A stretch of 64,000 nt of DNA, from assembly GCA_964539785.1 (NCBI GenBank), contig CAZIJQ010000001.1, forward strand, positions 46,812-110,811, read 5' to 3'. Below, piece by piece: positions 42,459 to 49,671 of this stretch. The position numbers and the translations under genes were made by a program. The stretch comes from JABMPO01 sp964539785 (GTDB lineage Bacteria > Fidelibacterota > Marinisomatia > Marinisomatales > TCS56). The stretch's first letter is position 1; each line of letters begins with the position of its first letter. Under the pieces are notes generated by a model that made no database searches, had not been told where the DNA came from, and saw only the letters and a list, made by a program, of their open reading frames with translations.

Positions 42459-43070
42459 ATGGCTAATCGAATTCATATAACTTTGTTACGGCATGGCCGT
42501 ACTCGAGCGGACGATGAAGATATCAAGGAAGGGCGCTTTGACTCTCCACTCACAGAAATAGGCCGGAGCCAGGCGCAGGCTCGCGCTCAAGAGTTTTTAA
42601 AACGACAGCTTAAATTCGATTATGTAATTGCCAGCCCTTTAAAACGCGCCCACGAAACAGCTCAAATAATTGCCAAAATCCTGGCTGTACCGCTAGAGAC
42701 AGACCCCGATTGGATGGAAAAGGATATTGGCCCACTCACTGGAAGGAATTGGGAAGAATTCAAGCAGGAAAACCCCATACCTGATTTTCGTAATCCCTAC
42801 GAACCATTCTTTGATACTGGCGAAAGCAATTGGGAGATTTATAGTCGAGCGTCAAAAGCCTTGGAACAAACAATTCGCCGTGGTGCAGGATGTTATTTGG
42901 TTGTGGCGCATGGTTTGATTTTAAATGCAGCTCTGAGAACAATTGTGGGAACACAACCATCGGTAAACGGTCAGGGAATATGGTTTATATTTGGCGATAC
43001 CGGTTATATTCGAACGGTTTATTCTCCAGCAGAGCACAGGTGGGAAATTCTGGAATTCAAGGCCAGCTAA
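42459..43070 (+). CDS. Histidine phosphatase / phosphoglycerate-mutase-like protein
   Basis: The 203-residue protein has the catalytic LLRHGRT at the N-terminus (phospho-His in RHG), then the second half-site IASPLKRAHETAQIIA, an acid-donor region (DWMEKDIGPLTGRNWEEF), and a distal VVAHGLILNAAL with the second His. AAGGAAG six bases before the ATG supports this start over the TTG at 42456. The substrate cannot be told; the family includes sugar-phosphate, nucleotide and protein phosphatases. Confidence 0.87.
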   Translation: MANRIHITLLRHGRTRADDEDIKEGRFDSPLTEIGRSQAQARAQEFLKRQLKFDYVIASPLKRAHETAQIIAKILAVPLETDPDWMEKDIGPLTGRNWEEFKQENPIPDFRNPYEPFFDTGESNWEIYSRASKALEQTIRRGAGCYLVVAHGLILNAALRTIVGTQPSVNGQGIWFIFGDTGYIRTVYSPAEHRWEILEFKAS

Positions 43071-43138
43071 ATCTACAGAGGGCGGAGTGGTGAAAGAGCC
43101 GGGAGTAAAGACCTAGTAAAAGATGTGCCCGGTGTTTA

Positions 43139-43164
43139 TTGTAGCTGGTTATAAACAGTTACAA
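43139..43164. repeat. Nine-base-pair stem-loop in intergenic region
   Basis: TTGTAGCTG (43139-43147) and CAGTTACAA (43156-43164) pair fully with one G-T and an 8-base loop. The surrounding gap (43071-43326) holds no other supported feature. No T run follows, so it is more likely an operator or transcript structure than a terminator. Confidence 0.4.
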
Positions 43165-43326
43165 CCTACGACATAGCTAGATTGGGAGGCCGGTAGTTGC
43201 TGCAGGCTGTTATACATGTTTCAGGCAATAATATATAAGCTCTGGTTTTAGCTGTGGCAAACAGAAAAAATATTCTTAAAATTGCGGAACGATTTCAATT
43301 AATTAATTGAATAAAGGATTGCTGGA

Positions 43327-45342
43327 ATGACTGCTACTCACATAAAAACATCAGATATTTATCGCTTTAAATTGGTGATGGACCCTCAGGTTTCCCCCAC
43401 TGACAGCCGGGTTGCTTTTGTGGTGGAAACAATGAACAAAAAGGATAAGACCTATTATAAAAATCTGTATCTTATTGATGGGGATGGAAAAAACCGGCGA
43501 CAATTGACCATTGGTAATAAAGTCGATCACACGCCGCGCTGGTCGCCGGATGGTAAAACGCTGGCATTTATTTCCAAGCGGGAAACGGAAAAGGACTCCG
43601 CACCCTCCGATCAGATATGGCTATTATCTATGGCTGGCGGTGAGGCCCGGCCCTTGACTAAACTACCAGCCGGTACCATTGCCGAATTAAACTGGTCGTC
43701 GGATGGGAAATCCCTGGCATTCCTATTTCATCCTCTGGGTAAAGAAATCAAGCTGGATGATAAGGGCAAGCCCGAGGTACCGGTTTATCGGCATATCAAG
43801 GATATCTGGTTCCGCCTCGACGGATCCGGGTTTTTTGACAGCGAATACACTCATGTTTGGACAGCCAATGCCCGCACCGGCAAAACCCGTCAATTGGTGG
43901 AAGGTTCATATCACGATCAAAGTATTGCCTGGTCCCCCGACAGCAAAGAAATCGCCTTCATTTCTTTTCGCCATTCCGATTGGCAGTTGCGTTTGGAAGA
44001 ACAGAAAATTTATACTGTTCCCACAGCCGGTGGGGAGATTAACGAGGTTCCAACTGTTACCGGGCCCAAGGACGGTTTGTCATATTCGCCGGATGGACAA
44101 TTTCTGGCCTATTTTGGGCACGAAAAACCCTATCTCGGCTGGGGTGTTGCCAGTTATATTTTAAATGTAATAGATACGAATGGTCAGACCCATCGCCGAT
44201 TTGGTGAAAAGCTTGATCGTACGGCCTATTCGATAACTCTGGGTGATATCACGCCGGCATTTGGTGTTGAGCCGCCACGCTGGTCGACTGACGGTAAATT
44301 CATTTTATACCGGGTCAGCAGTGATGGCGGGCAGCCAATCGTCCGGGCTGATATGTCTTCAGGGGCAACCGAGTATCTCACCGAACTGGGATTAGTAACC
44401 ATTACCGGCGGGCTGGACAAAACTGGCAATAAATATGTATTTCACGGAGCAGAGCTTGACACGCCGGACGAGCTTTACTCGCTGGATCTCAATAACCGGA
44501 AGATCCGACAACTTACCTCGTTCAATAAGAATTATTGTCGCAGTCGCAATTTTTTAACGGCGGAAGAACTGACATTCTCTAACGGTTCTCAAAAACTGCA
44601 GGGCTGGTTAGTTAAGCCACCGGATTTCAATCCGAAAAAGAAATACCCGTTAATTCTGAATATTCACGGCGGACCCCGCTGCCAGTACGGGAATACATTT
44701 TTTCATGAAATGTATGTACTGGCCGCCGCCGGTTATGTTGTGTTGTACACCAATCCCCGCGGTAGTCAGGGTTACGGGGAAAAATTTGCTGAAGCTATCG
44801 CCGCCCGCTGGGGTGAGCCGGCCATGTCAGATTTGCTGGCCGCGGTTGATCACATCCTGGAAATGGGATTCATTGATGAAAATAGAATGGGCGTTACGGG
44901 CGGCAGTTACGGGGGCTATATGACCAATTGGATCGTAACTCACAGTGATCGATTCAAGGCGGCGGCTACCCAGCGCTGTGTTTCGGATTTAGCATCTATG
45001 TTTGGAAACTCTGACATCGGTTATGATATGGCTTATGAATTCGGTGGCGCTCCCTGGGAAAACCGGGAAGTGTACCGAGAATGGTCGCCCATTACTCATA
45101 TCGAAAACTGTCATACCCCCTTGTTGATAATTCACAGTGAAAATGATTTACGTTGTAATATTGAGCAGGGTGATCAGATGTTCACTGCCTTGAAATATCT
45201 GAAACGGGAAGTTGAATATGTCCGTTTTCCCGCCGAACCCCATGGATTGTCGCGCCATGGTCGTCCCGACCGCCGCGAAGCCCGACTGAAATTTATTATC
45301 GATTGGTTTGATAAATATCTGAAACCAGCGATTGATAATTGA
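43327..45342 (+). CDS. Prolyl-oligopeptidase-family (S9) serine peptidase
   Basis: The 671-residue protein begins with a WD40-like beta-propeller (repeats such as HTPRWSPDGKTLAFIS and SIAWSPDSKEIAFIS) to about residue 400. A C-terminal alpha/beta hydrolase domain follows, with oxyanion region NIHGGPRCQYG, nucleophile GVTGGSYGGYMTNW near residue 526, Asp in IHSENDLRC near 603, and His in EPHGLSRHG near 638. This is the acylaminoacyl-peptidase/DPP-like arrangement. No signal peptide is evident, so it probably works in the cytosol on short peptides. Confidence 0.92.
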   Translation: MTATHIKTSDIYRFKLVMDPQVSPTDSRVAFVVETMNKKDKTYYKNLYLIDGDGKNRRQLTIGNKVDHTPRWSPDGKTLAFISKRETEKDSAPSDQIWLLSMAGGEARPLTKLPAGTIAELNWSSDGKSLAFLFHPLGKEIKLDDKGKPEVPVYRHIKDIWFRLDGSGFFDSEYTHVWTANARTGKTRQLVEGSYHDQSIAWSPDSKEIAFISFRHSDWQLRLEEQKIYTVPTAGGEINEVPTVTGPKDGLSYSPDGQFLAYFGHEKPYLGWGVASYILNVIDTNGQTHRRFGEKLDRTAYSITLGDITPAFGVEPPRWSTDGKFILYRVSSDGGQPIVRADMSSGATEYLTELGLVTITGGLDKTGNKYVFHGAELDTPDELYSLDLNNRKIRQLTSFNKNYCRSRNFLTAEELTFSNGSQKLQGWLVKPPDFNPKKKYPLILNIHGGPRCQYGNTFFHEMYVLAAAGYVVLYTNPRGSQGYGEKFAEAIAARWGEPAMSDLLAAVDHILEMGFIDENRMGVTGGSYGGYMTNWIVTHSDRFKAAATQRCVSDLASMFGNSDIGYDMAYEFGGAPWENREVYREWSPITHIENCHTPLLIIHSENDLRCNIEQGDQMFTALKYLKREVEYVRFPAEPHGLSRHGRPDRREARLKFIIDWFDKYLKPAIDN

Positions 45343-45349
45343 GGATAGC

Positions 45350-46015
45350 ATGGGAGAAATGCGTACGGCAGTGTTGTTTGATATGGATGGCGTCATTATT
45401 GATTCGGAAGGATTATATGAAAAAGTACAGAAAATTGGGCTTGAGCATTATAATATCAACTTGAAACAGGAAGATTACCTGCGTTTTAAGGGCTTATCGG
45501 AAGCAGCGGTATTTGACCTTCTTGAAAGAGACTACGATGTGCAGTGGGATCGCCCGGCGGTTATCGCAGAAAGCCACCGGCTAATGTTAGCAGAATTCCG
45601 TGAAAATTTGAAATATATGTGGGGATTCCCTGAGATTATTGCGCGGTTTGATAAGCAGTATTTGCTGGGATTGGTAACATCAACCGGGCGCGATTTTCTT
45701 AACCAAATTGATCAAATTCTGGCCATACGAAAATTTTTCGCAAAAATTGTGGCCGGGGGTGATACAGTTAAAACAAAACCCGATCCGGAACCATACTTGC
45801 GCATAATGCAATTGCTGCAGGTTGAGCCAGCCAATGCGGTAGTTATTGAAGATTCCATCAATGGTGTTCGGTCAGGGAAAGCTGCCGGTGCGCAGGTTAT
45901 CGGCTTATCCGCAACCTATTCAGGCAATGATTTATCCGAAGCTGATATCTGTGTAAAATCGCTCGGTGAAATTGATGTTGATTTAATAAACAGTTTAGTG
46001 GATGCTGCCCATTAA
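45350..46015 (+). CDS. HAD hydrolase, beta-phosphoglucomutase/phosphatase-like
   Basis: The 221-residue protein has the nucleophile motif FDMDGVIIDSEG at the start, a helical cap domain, motif II LVTSTGR, motif III Lys in GGDTVKTKPDPEPYL, and motif IV IEDSINGVRSGKAAG. These mark HAD subfamily I with a C1 cap. The substrate is probably a small sugar phosphate. The ATG at 45350 starts the conserved region better than an upstream TTG at 45332, which overlaps the previous gene. Its end overlaps the GNAT gene by 14 bases. Confidence 0.88.
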   Translation: MGEMRTAVLFDMDGVIIDSEGLYEKVQKIGLEHYNINLKQEDYLRFKGLSEAAVFDLLERDYDVQWDRPAVIAESHRLMLAEFRENLKYMWGFPEIIARFDKQYLLGLVTSTGRDFLNQIDQILAIRKFFAKIVAGGDTVKTKPDPEPYLRIMQLLQVEPANAVVIEDSINGVRSGKAAGAQVIGLSATYSGNDLSEADICVKSLGEIDVDLINSLVDAAH

Positions 46016-46532
46016 AATAATTCCAATTAATCAGGATTATCTGGAATTCTGGCATAGGCTTCATAACGATCCTGCCACCAGACAACATCAGCCAATCCAG
46101 CCGACTACCTTGGCAGAACAATCAGTAATGCTGAATCGGTTTGTTGGTCACGATTTGACAAATAACACCCTACCTTCCTATAAATGGATTTTAGTTGAAC
46201 CTGAGCATAACCAACCAATTGGAATGACATCCTTTCACCGGCTACAGATCGAACAGGGGATTGGTAGAATCGGTTACTCAATATTACCACAGTTCTGGGG
46301 TAAAGGTTATGCCACCCAGGCTGTACACCAGTTGATTTCATTGATATTCAGTAAAACGAACATGGAACGCCTGGAAGCTGTTTGCAGTATTCACAATCCG
46401 GCCAGCAAACGGGTGCTCGAGAAAGCGGGATTCATATATGAGGGGGTTCGCCGGGATTATCTTCGCATCCGGGATGAAAGAATCGATCACCACAGCTATG
46501 CCATTTTAAAATCAGATTGGCTGGCAAAATAA
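46002..46532 (+). CDS. GNAT-family N-acetyltransferase (RimJ/RimL-like)
   Basis: The 176-residue protein has a GNAT fold: IGRIGYSILPQFWGKGYATQA carries the acetyl-CoA pyrophosphate-binding segment, and ICSIHNPASKRVLEKAGF-like sequence (VCSIHNPASKRVLEKAGF) follows with a C-terminal YEGVRRDYLRIRDER. This fits the RimJ/RimL branch that acetylates protein N-termini or small amines. The target is unknown. It overlaps the HAD gene, so the two are likely co-translated. Confidence 0.87.
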   Translation: MLPIKIIPINQDYLEFWHRLHNDPATRQHQPIQPTTLAEQSVMLNRFVGHDLTNNTLPSYKWILVEPEHNQPIGMTSFHRLQIEQGIGRIGYSILPQFWGKGYATQAVHQLISLIFSKTNMERLEAVCSIHNPASKRVLEKAGFIYEGVRRDYLRIRDERIDHHSYAILKSDWLAK

Positions 46533-46555
46533 GAATATTATTTACCTTTTGGATT

Positions 46556-46598
46556 GCATCAACCGTACTTCGACTTCGCTCAGCACAGGTGTTGATGC
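46556..46598. repeat. REP-like palindromic intergenic element
   Basis: A perfect 8-bp inverted repeat (GCATCAAC at 46556-46563 and GTTGATGC at 46591-46598) flanks 27 bases with the core ACTTCGACTTCGCTCAG. Cores of this type occur as dispersed REP-like elements in many bacterial genomes, which I recall but cannot check here. It lies between the GNAT and homocysteine methyltransferase-like genes. Only one copy was noticed in the window. Confidence 0.5.
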
Positions 46599-46679
46599 TT
46601 GAATTGACAAGGTCAATCCACTCCAAATTTCACAACGGGTTAATATTTAGTGTTTTTCCTATTCCGGCAACGGTATCCT

Positions 46680-47603
46680 ATGGTTGAGCAATCTACCTAC
46701 CAGAATTACCTGGAGGCAATTGCCCAGGGAGCGACTATTATTTTGGATGGAGCAATGGGCTCCCAGTTAATAAAGCATGGTTGCCCGTCGCCATTGCCTT
46801 TGTGGTCGGCCTCCGCCAATCTTGATGCTCCTGAAACTGTCAAAAAAATCCATCAATCCTATCTCACAGCCGGAGCGCAGATTCTGACCACCAATACTTT
46901 CAGGACCACAACGCGAACATTTCTAAAATTGGATTGCGGTCTTAGTCGTGCCCGACGGCTGGCGCTTGCAAGTCTAAAAAAAGCGGTCTGGGCAGCCAGA
47001 ACCGCCAGTGCGGAATCTTATCTGGTGGCTGGTTCAATTGCACCGCTGGAAGATTGTTATAGTCCGGAATTATTTCCCAGAGCTGAAACCGCTCTGTCTG
47101 AATTCGTCGAATTAGGCGAGGATTTATATTCGGCCGGTGTTGATCTGCTGTTGTTCGAGACCATGGGAAGTTTGGTTGAAGTCAGGGCGGCGCTGTCGGC
47201 AACCGATCATTTGGATATCCCCCGATGGGTAAGTTTCCTGATTAAAAATGAGCAGCAGCTCTGGAATGGTAATGCCTTAGTTGATGCCCTAAAATTAGCC
47301 AACAGCCATTCAGTGGAATTGGTGTTGATCAATTGCAGTTCCATTACTCACACCCGTGATTCATTGAGTGTAATTAAAGCGCATTGGTCGCATCCCTGGG
47401 GTGTTTATCCCAATCTTGGTACAGGAAAACCAGCCATCGATGGTGACGTCACAACCCTAATCCCCAGAGCTGAATTTGAAGTAATGATAAATAATTTTAT
47501 CGATAGCGGAGCCACAGTAATCGGAACCTGTTGCGGCTCGGGACCGGAGCATACCCGGCTGATCAGAGAATTGATAGCGGATAGCGGGGGTGGTCATGGT
47601 TAA
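46680..47603 (+). CDS. Homocysteine S-methyltransferase-family protein
   Basis: The 307-residue barrel protein begins with ILDGAMGSQLIKHGC. It then shows LTTNTFRTT, SYLVAGSIAPLEDCY, and the zinc-ligand cysteines in LINCSS near the middle and VIGTCCGSGPEHTRLIREL at the end. The family moves a methyl group from S-methylmethionine, betaine or methyl-folate onto homocysteine; the donor is uncertain. Upstream in-frame codons from 46650 are less conserved. Its last 14 bases overlap the mrfB-like gene. Confidence 0.88.
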   Translation: MVEQSTYQNYLEAIAQGATIILDGAMGSQLIKHGCPSPLPLWSASANLDAPETVKKIHQSYLTAGAQILTTNTFRTTTRTFLKLDCGLSRARRLALASLKKAVWAARTASAESYLVAGSIAPLEDCYSPELFPRAETALSEFVELGEDLYSAGVDLLLFETMGSLVEVRAALSATDHLDIPRWVSFLIKNEQQLWNGNALVDALKLANSHSVELVLINCSSITHTRDSLSVIKAHWSHPWGVYPNLGTGKPAIDGDVTTLIPRAEFEVMINNFIDSGATVIGTCCGSGPEHTRLIRELIADSGGGHG

Positions 47604-48864
47604 ATCATTGCGTGACCGTTTACGGGAATTGGATCAGGAGCAGAAATCGGGTGATATCCGCCAGCGATTGGAGCGCGTTTACCGGCAGGGAAATATTAAT
47701 AAGACATTTCCCGACGAGACAGTAATTAGAGATGCCCGCGGTATTCATGAATTTGTTGACGGAAATTATGAAAACACCAGTTTTGGCGATATTTTTGTTG
47801 CTCGCCAGCACTATCCTTGGAATTATGAACATGGTAATCAGACACCGGAAACTATTCGTTCAATTACCGGTAACTGGCTGAGCCGGTTGGGTAATTTCAG
47901 AGATCAATCCGATTTTGATGTAGGTAAAACGCTTTTCATCGATACCGAAACTACCGGTCTGGCGGGGGGTAGCGGAACCCTGGCTTTCATGATTGGAATC
48001 GGATTTATTGAGCAGGATGGATTTACGGTTCAGCAGTATTTTGCCGATGCCTTCAATTGTGAAGAAGGCATGCTGGACCTGGTTGCTGACTTTGTGAAAC
48101 CCTATTCCACGATCGTCAGCTTTAATGGAAAAACATATGATCTTCCATTACTGTCAACCCGCTATATATTGAAGCGGCGGTCGTCGCCATTTGATGGTCT
48201 GGATCATCTTGACCTGCTGCATATTGCACGTCAGATTTGGGGCTATCAGCTGGATAATTGCCGGTTGCAGACAATCGAGCAGGAAATCCTGGATTTCATG
48301 CGGGCTGACGATTTGCCGGGCAGTGATGTTCCTCAGGCCTATTTCAAGTTTTTACAGGGACGCGGGGCCGACCCCCTGTATCGGGTATTTGAACATAATG
48401 CCCACGATATTTTGACATTGGGAATATTATTGCCACTGGTCTGGGTACTTACCCGCCCTGAAAGCCAGGCTGGTGATTTGCAGTTCAGCCGTAGTAAAAT
48501 TCTACTGCGCCATGGGGAGCGGTTAGCAGCGCGCCAGGCGCTTGAAGTTTTTATTACGGCAGAAAAAAATGGTCAATTGAGACAGCGGGGTTGTCTGGAA
48601 CTGGCCCGTATATATAAACAGGATGGCTTGTGGGACGAAGCTTGTAAGCTGTGGAAAGCGATGATTTCCACCAGCAAAGTGTTCTTTTTGGAACCTTATA
48701 TAGAACTTGCTAAATTTTATGAGCATAAGAACCGGGATTGGGAGCAGGCTTTGGAATTAACTCTGGCGGGAATTTCCGGATTATCTACGGGTCGTGACCG
48801 TGAAATGAGTGAGTTGATTCATCGTAAGACTCGTTTGAAAACAAAAATCAGCAGAAAATTATGA
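47590..48864 (+). CDS. mrfB: MrfB/YprB-like RNase-H-fold exonuclease with TPR tail
   Basis: The 424-residue protein has a DEDDh-type exonuclease core: TLFIDTETTGLAGGSGT with the first acidic pair near residue 117, VSFNGKTYDLPLL, LDHLDLLHIAR, and HNAHDILTLGILL with the final His-Asp near 275. The last 110 residues look like TPR helices (CLELARIYKQDGLWDEA, LAKFYEHKNRDWEQALEL). This is the YprB arrangement; Bacillus MrfB works with helicase MrfA in mitomycin C repair. The helicase gene is about 8.5 kb upstream on the same strand. Overlap with plsC is ATGA. Confidence 0.85.
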   Translation: MVMVKSLRDRLRELDQEQKSGDIRQRLERVYRQGNINKTFPDETVIRDARGIHEFVDGNYENTSFGDIFVARQHYPWNYEHGNQTPETIRSITGNWLSRLGNFRDQSDFDVGKTLFIDTETTGLAGGSGTLAFMIGIGFIEQDGFTVQQYFADAFNCEEGMLDLVADFVKPYSTIVSFNGKTYDLPLLSTRYILKRRSSPFDGLDHLDLLHIARQIWGYQLDNCRLQTIEQEILDFMRADDLPGSDVPQAYFKFLQGRGADPLYRVFEHNAHDILTLGILLPLVWVLTRPESQAGDLQFSRSKILLRHGERLAARQALEVFITAEKNGQLRQRGCLELARIYKQDGLWDEACKLWKAMISTSKVFFLEPYIELAKFYEHKNRDWEQALELTLAGISGLSTGRDREMSELIHRKTRLKTKISRKL

Positions 48865-49571
48865 CAACAATTATTTCCTTAATTATCTGGCCGCTGGCAC
48901 TAGGTGGATTTATTATCGCAGGGGGACTATTATTAATTTCCATTTTTCTAATTCCCCGTGATCGGTTACATCCCCTGGTCCGCGTCTTTTGCCGATTTAT
49001 TCTTTTGTGTTCGGGACAAATACTTATAATTAACCGGAAAACTGATGATATCGGACCTGGTCCCTATATCTATATGTTTAATCACGCCTCCCTGTTTGAT
49101 GTTTTTATGGTCGGCGCTATTGTCCGACATTATATAACCGCTGTGGTGGCAGAATATCAGTTTTCTTACCTGATTTGGGGAACATTACTCCGAAGATATG
49201 GAATAATTCCCATCCTTCGGTCAAATATTAAACAGGCCATAGCCAGCCTTGATAAAGCCGAAGATGCAATTAAAAATGGTGATTCATTCCTAATCTCACC
49301 GGAAGGTACAAGAACCCTGGATGGTAATCTGCGTGTGTTTAAAAAGGGTGGGTTTCATGTAGCACTGCATACCGGAGCTACCATTATCCCAATGGCTTTT
49401 GGCGGGACATTTCAAGCCAAGCCAAAAACCGATTGGCGAATCCGGCCGGGAATTTTACGGGCTTATGTAGGACAGCCGATTACAGCAACCGACTACCAGG
49501 GAATGTCAGTAAAGGAATTATGCGAGTTAACCAGAGACCGCATTCAAAATTTAATTCAGGAAAATTGCTGA
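48861..49571 (+). CDS. plsC: 1-acyl-sn-glycerol-3-phosphate acyltransferase
   Basis: PlsC adds the second acyl chain in phosphatidic acid synthesis. The 236-residue protein starts with a hydrophobic hairpin (LALGGFIIAGGLLLISIFLI), then the catalytic NHASLFDVF motif (NHx4D), and the substrate motif SPEGTRTLDGNLRVFKKGGF. A P-G-A block (TGATIIPMAFGG) follows. Motifs and size are typical, and the product would be made at the inner-membrane face. The ATG overlaps the mrfB-like stop by 4 bases. Confidence 0.92.
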   Translation: MTTIISLIIWPLALGGFIIAGGLLLISIFLIPRDRLHPLVRVFCRFILLCSGQILIINRKTDDIGPGPYIYMFNHASLFDVFMVGAIVRHYITAVVAEYQFSYLIWGTLLRRYGIIPILRSNIKQAIASLDKAEDAIKNGDSFLISPEGTRTLDGNLRVFKKGGFHVALHTGATIIPMAFGGTFQAKPKTDWRIRPGILRAYVGQPITATDYQGMSVKELCELTRDRIQNLIQENC

Positions 49572-49671
49572 TCTTGCGCGGAAACTGATAAATCAATCAC
49601 AAACCATCATAGATGATGTAGATTTAGCAACCGCAAAAGCTGCTAAAAATTATAGAAAAGGGATAATTAGC

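Noticed and set aside
46432..46626. Minus-strand frame containing AERSRSTV
   Set aside because: This peptide is the usual translation of the REP-like repeat and appears in spurious frames; no start signal.
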